A DNA stretch of 64,000 bases, taken from positions 3,348,001-3,412,000 of the forward strand of contig JAOVFP010000011.1 of assembly GCA_025738555.1 (NCBI GenBank), given 5' to 3'. Below the pieces are notes generated by a model, which saw nothing but the letters and a program-made list of their open reading frames with translations, was not told the origin of the DNA and ran no database searches. This stretch comes from Cyathus striatus. Lineage: Eukaryota; Basidiomycota; Agaricomycetes; Agaricales; Nidulariaceae. How positions within the stretch are numbered: position 1 is the stretch's first letter; each line of letters opens with the position of its first letter. The position numbers and the translations under genes were made by a program. Of the stretch, positions 12,606 to 25,165 are shown one piece after another.

Positions 12606-15600
12606 AAGGGGCACGCGCGCGTACGCCGTAGTAGCGAACGAATCCGATCGTGCGACAAATTTCCTTACATCGATCAATCAACCTCTGAACATCAACTTGC
12701 TCAACGATGCTCATCTTCAACACTAAGAATGACAGACGATCATGTAGTACGAACGTATGTGGGTTCGGTGATATCATCTTTCTTTCTTTCTCACTCACTT
12801 ACAAGTTACTGGTAGGCCTTGGAGCCATTTACTTCTCCTCCTCGGCCTCATACACCGGAATATGGCGCTGAGACGCCCGTCTACTCTCGCTCTCAGCTCA
12901 AGTCGTCGCAGGGAGCTGGAAGAACCACACTCGCCCCCTCCGTACATTACCTGGAGTCAGTGCTCGACGTTTATACCAGGTTGAGTCTGTTGTGGGTTAA
13001 GATGGAGCTTGTGGCCAAACTCGAATACTATAAAATACGTCTTCCTGCTGCCTTTCTGTGCAATCTATGACCGCTATGTCCACGCTCCTCTCACCATTCG
13101 TCCTCTACGTGTTCTTTATAACCTACAAAACTATCGCAATCCCGGCAACATCTCACGTCCAGAGTCTGCTCTGCCTCAACCCTCGGCACGTCGCATGTAG
13201 ACATCTTCTCAAGCACGTAAAAGACCTGGAGGCTTGATCAAGATAGTTATGTGGATTTCATAGTCGACAAGCGGGAGGAGATGGCGAAGTTGTAAACCGA
13301 CGCGCTGGAGAGGGTCTGGAAGGAGGAGGGTAACTAGAAAGGGTGGCAAGATCAGTGCAGCGTTGTTGTGCAACAGGGTTACTGCATTGCGTCACAACCG
13401 AATAACAATGCCCTCCACATCCTTTCGTCATCGTCCCAAGCCGCCTCCGACCCTCTCCTTTCAACTTTGTCACCTTGTATTTCATGCAAGCGTCGAGGTA
13501 GAGTCGCACAATAGACAGCTTGGATCCGTACTTCCAGCCCACGACGTGCTGAGACACAGCACTCGAGGTTGACTTCGCGAGATAGGCACCGTGTTTTGGA
13601 GCGGAAAATTACTCTTACAACTTCTACTGGTGCCTAGGAGATATGATGCAACTTGGATAAGGATTCAACCGCTGCGTGGCGTTAGCCGTTACACCCCCCC
13701 CCCCCCCCCCTAGATCACTTTAGTATGCAGGTGTGGAGTCTGGACCACTCGGGCTGGCACACGAACCCGTATGAATCCTTTCAAGATCTTAGCTCCGTAC
13801 TGCTTTTCTGATAGAGTCTCGATGTCATACTATCTCCGTCTTTATTCTCTGTCCCCACTGGTCCTTGTGTCCCTCCCCCGATTCACCATGATCGTGGCTT
13901 TGCAACTTACTGTTTCTTTGTGAGTTTGACATCATAACGTCCGCGTTGGCTAACACCGTCATCCTTCAACCTCGAATCGCTGACTAGCGCCCCAGGTTAT
14001 GATGCGCTATGTATGGAACAGATCATGGAATACGTTGGGCGTCGGGGGTGTGTGGTCGTCTTTCGTCACCGTACACGTTCACGATTTCTTCGACTCATGT
14101 CAGCAATCCTCGTGCCTAGTATCCACTCTTCTCTCAATTGCCCTTCATCTACTAAACATCCGCTCGTCAATGTTCCACCGCGGGTTGGAGCTTGAACCTT
14201 CGCTTCACCTACTCTTCTGCTCTCCGGATATTCTTTAACTCAAGTTTCGAGGGCTGTGCCCGATATGCCTGTGCCTACGATAAGACTGGGACCTTCTGTG
14301 GCTAAGAACAATCTGATTCGGTACTAAAGGAGCGCGAGTATCCTGCGTTGTAAAGTATCTTGGTTTCGAGGTCTCCGATCGAACCTGGATTATCATAGGC
14401 TGCCGGATGGTTTTTGAATGATTCTTTCTTTCTCGTTTGGACACGCTAGCCTTGCGTGCTTCATTCGAAAACACATGTCGTTTACGAGGACATTTCTTAA
14501 AGAAATTCTGTTCGCTTTCTTCTCCATACCTCTTACAGAATTCATTGGCTTTCGAGGATGGGATCTGTACCGTCGGTTATATGGACGCTTGAAGTTATGC
14601 CTGCTCATTGGAGGAGAACAGATCGTAGCGTGGGCCTGACCGTGTTCTTTCTAAACGAGTCATGCATGGCACATAGAACAGTCCGCACCTTGTGAACGGC
14701 AAGGCTTATGGCACCTTCCTTCCTCTGTAACTCGGTTTTCTCCGTTGCGAGAGGCCCGAGGGTGGTGCAATCTTTGAGATTCCATTGGGTTGGGTTGGCA
14801 CCAGCTGTGCAGCTGCTGAGCCTTCGTCTGCTTTTCGATTACGTCCCGTGGCCTTAACCCTGTACAGTGTAGAGTCTAAACACGCGGGCTGTTTCTTCTC
14901 CATTATTACATTGTAGGCGAGTAGTTATAATAGCACAATCACCCAAGCGTGCGCTTTCGCCAATGGTGGTGCATAGGTCCCCTTCCCGACTATGGGTTTC
15001 GCAAGAAGCCTTCCCGTTCCCAGTGCTGCTGTGCTAGCCAACCGGCGTACTCGTACACCCCGAACCTCTTCGTCTGAGGGGGACAATGGACACGCTAGAG
15101 CTTCATTGACCAGTGTCGAGATCGTACGAGTCATGGTTCCGAGCGAGCAGGTACCAAATTGGCAGAGGTCATTCTGCGTCTCCACTGAGGAATGTCATAT
15201 GTACGCGGGTTGTGCAGTGCTTGCAAGACTCGGTGTTATTGTCCTGGGGTACGTGGAGGGAAGGCTTTGTCCTCTTCACGATTCACATCGTCTTAACAGG
15301 AGCTTTATAGGAGGTTTGCTATGCTGGAAGCCTCCGGCGCGTCCCTTACCCTCAATTCCGAGAGTCTCGCCGTCATAGTGCTTTTACTCGGCCTGGCAAT
15401 ACCGTACTCGATGAGGTCACTCAGCCGTCGTACATGGGCACCCTACTGTACTAATAGTCGCCTGTGTGGCATGATGTTGTTCATCTTTCTCTTTTCGCTG
15501 CGTCTCGCCTATGTTGGGAGTACACATATGAGCCGTCCGGTTTATGATACCCTTCTGCAATTCAAAAGAGGGCGGCTATGGGCCCGACACTTATTATTTC

Positions 15601-15695
15601 GACTTTTACTGGGTAGCAGATCCTCTGGGCCTCCCTATTGATGGCTCTCGTTTTCTCAGCCTTCCGAGTCATCTTTCTCCACCAGATACTGGAAC
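12606..15695. other. CpG-rich, gene-poor interval
   Basis: Base composition changes sharply here: CpG is frequent, unlike the NLR gene. I recognise no complete gene. Near 13060-13330 a plus-strand fragment of the unnamed repeated gene family is visible (KHVKDLE motif followed by stops). 14418-14530 is similar to the minus strand of 33800-33930 (shared FENTCHIRG/FIRKHMSF-like segment). 15310-15400 resembles 46690-46790. A run of 17 C lies at 13694-13710. The frames of 60-130 codons here look random. Confidence 0.5.
13694..13710. repeat. Poly-C tract (17 C)
   Basis: Uninterrupted run of 17 cytosines, preceded by ACA and followed by TAGATC. A likely slippage or assembly-error site. Confidence 0.9.
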
Positions 15696-17201
15696 TTTGA
15701 TGTATCATTTGCAGTAATTAGTGTAATAGTGGGATGTATAACTAACAGTAATTACAGTAGGCACTGATGTATCATTTGCTGCAATTATAGGCGGCATTCC
15801 ATGCATACTGAGACCAAACTGAGACACCCCATGATTTAGTAATAGATGTGCAAGTTGCAACATCCCGACGTAGCCTACTGGTATATAGTATCTGGAACTT
15901 CTCGCAGTGCGCAGTGCGCATCAATTCATTAATTTAAATTTCATAATCACGCTGGTCAGCCCTTAATTCTTTTCACCAGATCTACTTGTAATATTAAATT
16001 GACAAAGTTAAGTATGTTGCTTCCTTGTGATGTTAGTATGTTTTTCTCCTTAACCGGATATGTTTTCTGGTACTTCCATAATTCTTTAAGTCAATAATCA
16101 GACCTCATTGCCAGCTTTGTATAATACATAAATATTTAGGTATGTCAAGAAGAGGGGAAAAATGCAGAGAAATGTGATGCACGAAGGCTCAACAAAGACT
16201 GCAGACACAGCGTTAAACGGCCCTAGGATGCAGGGCGAGCGAACTTCAAGTGGTAAGGCGCTAAATCTTGATGTTACGTTAAACGGTAAATGGAAGCGTC
16301 TGTTTTAATCACGTGGCACATACCTTGGCCGGAATTTACGTGCCGGAAGAACCGTATTATAAGGAGGTTTTTGTAGCGGTAAAACATAGGAATATAATGT
16401 CTCCCATAGGTCCCACTGCTCCAAAAAAGCGAAATATATTCATTTATATGCTATAATCTATGTATTCGAGGTACTAGATAACGTACAAAGCTATTTTTTA
16501 GTTTTGGTCAGACGAAAATCCTAAACTCATACACACTCGTGCTTTGGAGCATAGAGAAGTCATTATATTTTAATTGCCAGACGCACGTAGCATACAACAT
16601 ATTTCAACAAATATTTTAAGTTGAAGAAATGACATATTTAGTCAACCTTGTCATCTATCCTTCATTAAGAAAAATACTAACAAGTGTAACAGTGTCTGGC
16701 TGGATTATTTCACAGTGCTTACAGTAACGAGTTTTGAAAGCAATTTAATTGGTATCACTGTCAAAATATGAAGCAAGCATTTCTTACATGTAATCAATGG
16801 ATTTGGGTGTAGTGCATAGTGTGAAACAAACAGACAAAAGAATATACATAATTTATGGATGTGGAAATATTATATTTTTTGCATTTCAAAGTGGATACGA
16901 CGCGAAGCTTTAAAGAAGCACAATTCATGGAACACGTTAAATTAATGAGCTAGATTTGCACTAATTTTAGCACTGTCAAATTGGAAGTGCGCGAGGGCGG
17001 GCTGGCGGGTGTAAGGTGTATAATCTATTACTAAGAACTTTTAGAACGGTGTGTATGTAACCATTCCATCAGCTTCCATCAAATCTATTTCCTACCTGGG
17101 AGCCCTCAGCAATTGCTGCATTTATACATCTCTCACTTACAGTAATCACTGCAATTGATACATCACAGGTCTGTTGCAATTACTGCAAATGATGCATCAA
17201 A
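15696..17201. mobile_element. MITE-like element, TIR TTTGATG(T/C)ATCATTTGC
   Basis: The ends are inverted copies: the left begins TTTGATGTATCATTTGCAGT and the right, read inward, TTTGATGCATCATTTGCAGT, with one mismatch over 24 bp. Further copies of the TGATGTATCA(A/T)TTGC motif lie just inside both ends (about 15768-15790, 17145-17165), i.e. subterminal repeats. The interior is AT-rich against CpG-rich flanks and has no coding frame of note, so the element is non-autonomous. I could not fix a target duplication, so the superfamily is open. Confidence 0.65.
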
Positions 17202-17589
17202 ACCACGGTATTGCCTGCTTTCTCGTCGTATAGGAGAGATCAATGCCTACTCTTACTATTATACACCAAGTTCTCGATGTTACCTCCCCAATGTATGATA
17301 TACTCATGAACATGTAAATCTGGCAAAAAATCGAACATATACTGATCACTACACATGTAAAAGCTCTGCAAACGCATCCAAGTATCCTAGATATCCTACG
17401 ATGCATCCTAAACGGATACCTTCCTGCATTTATCCTACTTCCATGGCTGCGGAAATGACTAAACAGTTCCGGGAGGTCAAGGTAGCTCATGCTACCCATG
17501 CCGCAGATCACAGCCATTCCACGCCGTACATGTCTTCTACACCTGCGTATCGTCCGCGCTGTTGTGGTTCCGAGGACTTGGCTTCAACC

Positions 17590-18330
17590 ATAAGATTGGA
17601 TGTTTCTTCGCCACGACCAGAAGGGTACCTTCCTCTCGTACATCTTCAGCGTAGGGTTACTGATGTATCGATATGTTCGCGATTGGGGTGGATAGAAGCA
17701 CGTGTGTGAAAGTGTTTGAAGGAGCTGGGGAACAGTACGAGAAAGGCTGGGGTGTCGGCTTGGATGGATTTGTATTGTCCCATCTGTACCGCTTATGAGT
17801 ATCATTCTGTAAGAAGTGAGGGAGAGACAGAAGGCGTACCTTAATCAACGTAGCAGTCCTGTCTCTCGACGAGACCGGCCTAATATCACCACCCTTACGC
17901 TCCTCCTCGGCCCACTTGAATACCTCAAATTACAGCCATGCAGCTTCCTCCACTTAACGGCCTTGAACGCGACATTGTCCTCCTCCTCAAGCCTCACAAC
18001 GTCCTCCACACGTTTGCGCAGCCGCTGAGCAGGGGCATGAGCAAGGCCAAAAGAAAGCGCTGGGGCACGATGCTGCATAGACGAGGTAGTTCATTGGATA
18101 AGAGGACCAGATTGAGGAAGATGAGGGTATCAAGGGACATTGACGCCAGACGCAGTACGTCGCTAGAAACGTAGTCGACCGTAAGCATAGGACCCCATGA
18201 AAGAAATTAAACGGCATACATCCCAGCCATCCTAGACTCTAGTCCCCTCCCAAAACCCCCTCACCAGCTCCAGCCCCACGGTACGGTGTTCCAGAACCGC
18301 AAGCTTTTTCAAATTTGCTCAGCGATTCTG
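17590..18330 (-). pseudogene. Unnamed intron-containing gene family, copy at 18 kb
   Basis: Minus-strand copy of a family found at least seven times in the window. Seen in order: an exon ending near 18220; a 57-nt intron (18163-18219, GTATGCC...TTTCTAG); an exon with RKRVEDVVRLEEEDNVAFKA; a second intron starting GTACGCC; then an exon beginning RYRWDN. The intron is also present in the copies near 31.65, 35.78 and 47.73 kb. Frames are interrupted. I do not recognise the family. Because introns are kept, copying was at DNA level and not through RNA. Confidence 0.55.
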
Positions 18331-19762
18331 TGTTGCTACTGTCACGCCGGCGCCGGCGCCGCCAACTCGAGTTCGTTTCAATGCACATCGCTCTATCTTT
18401 CCCCCTACTTCCTTTGCTCTCTGGGCCTCGAATTTCTGTTCTAAACGACTACAGACATACTCAATTATTTATGGAGACTTTATCTCTTCCTTCAAGACTG
18501 TTATTTCAACTACTGTAGGGCGCTTGGCTTTCAGTCTTGCTCGTTCCAAGCTCTATCCATTTCATATCCGTCCTTGGCATTGGCGATAACGAGCGCTGCA
18601 ACTGGGTGCTGGAGGGTGCTGGGTGTCCAGGTCATTTGGGCGAATTTCTCAGGTGCAGTTCCGCTAGCGTGAAGCCACGTATGGTGCCAATTCCTTTCGT
18701 GAAGTGAACCGCACGTTCGGGTCATGGTTTATCGAGTGCGTTGAATACTCTTACTCCTACAGTGGTACGTGTTCGATTTAGGGACATGTTTTGTCTCACA
18801 AGCGCGAGCACCGTTAGACATACGAAGGTGTGCTTCTGTGCGTGATGAGTTAGTGTCAGCTTTCGAGGCGATGCCCCGTGTTTGTTGTCCTGCTCATAAC
18901 TTGTGCTACTTGATTTCATCAATTTCTGACACCGTTTACTTCTTCCCCATAGTCCGATGTTCTAGATTCATGTACAATGGTTGGAGTGGTGACAGTACGG
19001 ATTGGTGTTCAGCTAGCAGAGTGAGGAGTCGGAGGCGGGGTAGGAGGCGGGGTTGAGCAGGGCAAGGAGGACACTACGTGAGGCCAGAAAGATGGATAGC
19101 CGCCTTGATGACTCACGCGTAGTAGGTGTACAGAACGAAGGAGATGCCGAGGTTGTGCGCTGCCACGACACTTCCCTTTGCATTGTTCACGTCGAGGGAC
19201 ATAGCAAAGGGAGATACCGAGGTCGTGTGTTGCCACGGTGATTTCGAGTGCATTTGTGTTGTTCATGTCAGGGAAAATAGGCAGCCCATCAGCTAGCACG
19301 AACATCGGCTAGGCAGGTAGATGCTTTGGATGAGTGCGTTTCTAATACTTATACACCCATAGTATGTACGTACTTCAAATATTTGACCAGTCCAAACTTC
19401 CAGCCTCCAGGTCCCACGTATATGACATGTGCCCCATATATTTGACAATAATGGTCGTTTCTACCTCCTGGTGTCTGAACCTGCTAGTTGAAGTTTGCGT
19501 TGTAGGCGTTGAGGGAGTGGCGGTAGTGGAGGTCAGACTATCAGCGAGCGCGCGCCGCGAGATGATGGTGTCGCTCTGGCGTAGTAGCAGGGTATCAGTG
19601 TATGTGCATATAACAGTACTTATGCACTCGTACGTACCTCGAAAATTTAACCTGTCCCAGCTTCCTGCGTCGTAGATTGACGATGGAGAAGATTTTGAAC
19701 GCACTGAGGTTGAACGACGATGGCAAGGTGACACTAGCGTGACAGAACAGTTACTTGTCACA
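18331..19762. other. CpG-rich stretch with internal direct repeats, no gene seen
   Basis: A GC microsatellite (CGCCGGCGCCGGCGCCGCC) lies near 18346-18364. Direct repeats of about 60 bp occur at about 19140-19200 and 19207-19270 (GGAGATRCCGAGG...), and a shorter pair at about 19370 and 19630 (CGTACGTAC followed by a TTTGACC/TTTAACC segment). No frame resembles a known protein. Confidence 0.4.
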
Positions 19763-22700
19763 TACTGTAGCCGACCATGAAAGTGGCCATTTCAACTTGT
19801 GCAACTGTGTGCGCCTTTTCAGGTTGCTCTATGCCCGAAATTGTTTTTCAGACCTGTGTGCATATTATTCATTTGTATATTCTGAGAGTTTCAGATTTTT
19901 AGGTGAAGTATCTAGCTCAGAATGAATTTATTTGTTACAAGGACTCCAAATTACGGTTTACAGGGAAACCTGCCACGCCTAGGAACTTGAATGTCCCTTG
20001 ATCACACTACTATCGTTTGATGGGCTTTGCAAATGTTTTTAGATGTAACATCATCTCCACATTGAAGTATCGCACATACATGATATATATACCATTCGAA
20101 AGATATGCTTCTCAGCTTTCCAAATATGTATTTTTTTTTGTGGAAATCCAATGTTGTAGCAATGAAAACTGAACATCGGTGAAGGGTCCTAACTCATGGG
20201 GTTCTGCCAATTTTGTCACACCGGGTCACACAGAACTTCAGAGCCAGCATTCGGCACCACTGTGGGTTTTGAAATCTGAGCGTAAATTTGCCCTCGTGCA
20301 AAGTGGTTTTGCAAAGTTCGCCTGCACAGTGCAAAGTTGCAAAGTGAGCTACCATTTACATATGTTGTCTGGTTTTTCATCTTTTACACCACAGCCTCCA
20401 TTATATAACGAACAGATGAATTCATATAATACTACATTGAAAAGAATAAGTATATACATTGACGGTACTATGCTACATTGAAAGTGGTCACTGTCATTGT
20501 TGTCTATGAAATGGATAGGTGGGCGGTAGACCATCCTGGGGATTATGGGGTATTGTATTAAGACCGTGGTACTGTGTGGTATAAGGGTTAGAGTGAATAT
20601 AATACAAATGTTGATTGTGTTGAAGATAATATGGTGCAACTGATGATGAAGCATTGGGTGCGATAGCAGGTGGAAGGGATGAGTTAAAATCTACTGAACC
20701 CTGAAAAGCAAGAGGTGGTGGGACTGGGTCGTGCTGATTAGTGGGTTGGGAATAAAAAGGGCTAATTGGATGAGATGTTGGAGGAGACGGCACATTGTCA
20801 GCTAGAACTGAGTCATTGTTCCCCTCACCAGAAGGTCCTGCTTGTACCACATCCCCACTGCCTCGTCATCCCCGCCCACCATAAAGTCCTGCAAAACGAG
20901 GGTTGTCCTTCAGTTCTGGGTGTGAATCGAGGTGGGTTTTAATTGTGGCTTTGAGTTCCTCATTTGTACGTTGCTTTCCCATATTCGGATTGGTCAGCAG
21001 TAGGGATAACACAACCACGATCTCTTTCAGATCGTCCTTGTTCTTTGTTGCCAGCCGACCTGTGAACGCCAGCATGGGTCCTTTTGCTAAACATTCTGCT
21101 CTCTTTGCCTCTGCCGCTGCTTCTCGTCATTGCCTTGCCTCCTCTTTCTTCTTCTGCTTTGCATTCTTTTCGTTCATTTGTTGCTGAAATTGCTCCTTTC
21201 CAATTCCTGAAGTGAGCAACCTCAAACCCAATTGCAATGCAGGGTCTTTTCTCTTTTTGTTTTTCTTTCTGTTTAAGCGGTGCTGCAGTTTATTGATTTG
21301 GTGAGTGGCAAGCATGCAGTGAGTAGTCCTTTCATCAGCGATACATTTTAGCTGCTGGTTTTCCTTCTCCAGCCATGCATTCTCGGCTATCGTGTGCTCA
21401 AGCATTTGTGCATCTGACCAATTCGAAGGGAAAGTTAGTGGAGTAGAGCGCTGGCTATGGAAGCTGCATGATACAGTGGGGAAAGGGGTGGTTTCTGCAC
21501 CACCCACTGAAATGAGAGGTAAGCAAGCATTCTGAGATATTGAGCCATGCATGACAGATTGCTGATCACCCATTGACGCTGGCAGGGATTGGATGAAGGG
21601 AGGAATAGTTGACAAAGCAACTGTGTATGCATCAGTTGATGAGCCAAACTCAGGTAAACTCGTTTCCTCATCATGCATTTCCATGTCTTCATCTTCCTCA
21701 CCCTCCTCATCTCCAGTGTTATCGTTTTCATCCTCTTCACTGCCATCATCACCCAAACCGGACTTGTCGCTGTCGGATGGGTACTCTCCTTCATATCCTG
21801 TGGGTGGTATTGGATAGGATGAAGGGAGGTGAGCATGTATTGACATTTGGTGGCTAGGTGCAAAATCCTCTGGTGTAAAGAGATTGGCATTAACAGGACA
21901 GATCCTGCTTTTCCTAAAGGCCTCTTTAATCGTTTTCTCTTTGAATGCTTTCGTCCGCGCCTCCATATACTCCTTAATGAAATCTCCAATCAATATCTCA
22001 TGTCCTGTTTCCTCAAAAACATCATTGCATCATCTTGCAAAGGAATGGCTAAGAGGGCCAAATACCCCAACATCAAGGGGCTGGAGACAATGTGTCATGT
22101 GCAGTGGGAGACACAGAAGATGAATATTGTTGCTAAGGGCCAGGTTATGTATCTCTTCAGTGAGGTGGGACCTATGACCATTGAAGATAAGGAGGATTGG
22201 CTTCCCACTCGTGTTCCACACTGTTGCTTGAGGTATGAACGAGTTCTTGAACCACTCAGTCCCAAGGTGGTCATCTGTCCAGCTGTTGGGTGATGTTCCA
22301 ATCCTTCATAGCCATTGGTAAGTGTACAGCTGTCTGACTTATTTACAATCACTCATGAAATTTTGTCATCCACCTCAAACCAACTGTTATGGTACTTTGT
22401 TCCTGGAAAGACAAATCCTGGCTTGAGCGTGTTACCATCTGCACTAACACACTCGATAACTGTGACCAGCTCCAGGTTACTACTTGCACTTTGGTATGAT
22501 GGCCGCTTCGACCTTGGGACAAGAAACTTCTCAGGTGAGATCTTATGACCTCCTCCTCGTTGACACCCTTTCTCATCCATATTGTACACATTCTCCCAAG
22601 GGATATCCAGTGTTTCGAGCATCTTTTCCAGCAGAATGAAGTGATCATGAACGACATTCGCATTGAATGCTTGACCTCATTTGGGATCAAGCCCGGTGTC

Positions 22701-23443
22701 ACAGGTGAAAGTTGATTTCACATAATAACATGAATACAGCTAAATCACTCAAAGATAGAAAAGCAAGCACTTAGAAAACTTAATAATACCTTAACAAACA
22801 ATACTTAATATGCACTTCTATTTCACTATTAATCAGGAAAACCATACACAAGTAACTAATCAATACACTAACAAATAAAGCTACATAAACACTAATAGTC
22901 TATCACCAATCAGAACAATTATATACAAACAAGTAACTACAATACCAGCTCATTATTAATCAAGATAAACATACACAAATACTTAGTCATACTACTGAAC
23001 CAGCACTAATCAGAATAAACATCATACAAACAACTACACCAAGACTAATATGTACAAATAATTATACCCTGTACAAAATAAGAAAGCCTTCAGGTACAAA
23101 CAAAAGAGCACTATTGTTCTCAAGAGCTATTAATAGCACAACCATTGTGCTAAATATACCCATTGTTCTTTCAAGTACTATTAATAGCATTTCTATTGTG
23201 CTAAATATACCCATTGTCTAAGATGCTGACTCATGCATCCTAAATTGGAGAACAATGAGAAAGTAGGTGTGGAATATGATTAGTCAGCAGGAGGGTAAAA
23301 GGCATATAAGCAGGAGGATTTGGCCTGCAGAATTAACAACTTATACCTAGTTTACAATTGTTTGTATCCCTTTGCAGTTGTAGCACACAACTCTTACCTA
23401 TTAAATATAACCTATATACTTCCCCTCTACTCAGTACATGTAT

Positions 23444-23618
23444 TGTAAGAGTTGGGTTAAGGTTTACAGTAGCACATAAGTAGACTCGCTTACATCATCA
23501 CTCTTTAGTCTTTCTTACCATCATCCCTACGCCTGTGTAGCTAGTTTCTCCCTATAGAACTGGTCTTACGCACTTGGGACTGAGGAAGGCTCACCCTGTA
23601 GAGGACTACACCTCTACA
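23444..23618. repeat. 5' LTR of the small LTR element
   Basis: 175 bp, TG...CA ends, identical to 24687-24861. Confidence 0.85.
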
Positions 23619-24686
23619 CTTTTTTGCGTAGCCTGCTATAGGCTGCCAGCTGCCAGCGTTAGGCTGGTCTCACCCAACTCTTATCTCCAACCCTTTGTGA
23701 GAGGTTCTCTGACCTCTTACCTTCTGGCTCTGCAGTTCTAGTGCTCAACAGCATTTGTGGCTTTCCTGGGTTGCTCATTGAAGGATTCTCTTGGGGTTTT
23801 CAGGCTGTGTAGGAGGTGATCATATGATGGTTGGGCCATATCTCGGGATCGAAGGCACGTATTCACATGGTTGTTTTTGCGTTCGACTCCACTCGTCGAT
23901 ACGTTTCCATCGCCACCTCATTCATCCCGATCCGACCACTCCTTGGCTCACCATCGCCGTCGACGTCCCCCACGATGTTCGGACAGTCTCGGATTCAGTT
24001 CCGATTCGTTCCGCTCGCTCTTTTGGGTGTGCGTAGCCCTCGTTCAGACCTTTCCGAGGACTCCTTACGCGTCACGCTACGACGCCTGGATCGTGCGCTA
24101 TCGCATTTTTCGTCGACACCTCCATTCCTTCTACCACCCCCCATTCCTATCCCCTATTCAGCCTCTTTTGCACCGTTATCCCAGCACCTGGATACTCAGC
24201 TGGGTCCCTATTGCACCCTATCACTGCTGGAGCCTTGTTCATCTCGGAGATCTGTGTTGTATTCGCATTCCCCTTCATTTCTGGTGATACCGACCTCATA
24301 TCACTACCATCACACTCCTTTGACACAAACTCTCTCTTCAAAATATCTCCTATGTGCCTCTCTTTGGTTGGTCTATGTTATTGAGGAGGCCTTGGTTGTT
24401 AGCATGGGTGGTCCCTACGCGCCTGGACAGTCTATGAGAGGCTGTTTCTTGAGCAGGCCTTGGTTGTTAGCCTATATGTGGTCCCTACGCGCCTCGCATG
24501 GTCACCTTGTCAGCTCTGCCTAGTATTTGGTGGGGGTGAGGCCTTGGTTTGTGATTGTTGAGGGTGTTTCTCCTAGGTTTTTGGTGGACTTTTGGATGGT
24601 TGCTCTAGGTAGTTTTCCATCCATCCATTCCTTTGGCTCTCTCCAGGTGAGATTGAGCCCCCTGGGATCAATCTAGTAGGGGAGTA

Positions 24687-24861
24687 TGTAAGAGTTGGGT
24701 TAAGGTTTACAGTAGCACATAAGTAGACTCGCTTACATCATCACTCTTTAGTCTTTCTTACCATCATCCCTACGCCTGTGTAGCTAGTTTCTCCCTATAG
24801 AACTGGTCTTACGCACTTGGGACTGAGGAAGGCTCACCCTGTAGAGGACTACACCTCTACA
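24687..24861. repeat. 3' LTR of the small LTR element
   Basis: 175 bp, identical to 23444-23618 and followed by the target duplication TGTAT. Confidence 0.85.
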
Positions 24862-24919
24862 TGTATTGTCAGAGTCACATATAAAGCATCAACAGTAAAG
24901 TGTGAAACTAATTTGTATT

Positions 24920-25165
24920 ATTTGTGTCTACTCAGATAGTAAGACACCATATCTTCGTAACATAACAGCAGCAGCAGCAGCAGCATCATATTTGTGTCCA
25001 CTCAGATAGTGAGACACCATATCTTTGTAAAGTAACAGCAGCAGCATCAGCATCGTATTTGTACCCACTCAGATAGTAAGGCACCGTATCTTCGTAAAGC
25101 AACTGCCATTGAACTGTATTTGTGTCCACTCAGACAGTGAGACATTGTAACATTGTAATTTTATG
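24920..25165. repeat. Tandem repeat of about 61-70 bp, four units, with CAG runs
   Basis: Units start at about 24920, 24990, 25057 and 25118 with ATTTGTGTCCACTCAGA, then GTGAGACACCATATCTT. The first three contain CAG runs of different length (CAG x5-6 near 24966-24984), which explains the variable period. The fourth is shorter and degenerate. The array lies in the 3' part of the LTR-like insertion. Confidence 0.75.

Larger units (their letters stand above)
23444..24861. mobile_element. Small LTR retroelement (TRIM/LARD-like) with identical 175-bp LTRs
   Basis: Direct repeats at 23444-23618 and 24687-24861 are identical by eye over 175 bp. They start TGTAAGAG, end CTCTACA and are flanked by the 5-bp duplication TGTAT (23439-23443 and 24862-24866). 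A purine-rich tract (GTAGGGGAGTA) precedes the right LTR. The 1068-bp interior is CpG-rich, carries a direct repeat around GGTCCCTACGCGCCT (about 24410 and 24480) and has no reverse transcriptase. I saw no obvious primer binding site. Identical LTRs and intact CpGs make this the youngest insertion of the nest. Confidence 0.85.

Noticed and set aside
12606..15695. Many frames of 60-130 codons in CpG-rich DNA (also in 28.2-36.3 kb)
   Set aside because: Both strands and all frames are similarly open, no domain or intron pattern is visible, and the DNA contains decayed repeats.
23831..24523. 230-codon frame inside the small LTR element
   Set aside because: No recognisable domain, a Ser/Pro/Leu/Arg-rich composition typical of chance frames in CpG-rich DNA, and overlapping long frames in the same region.
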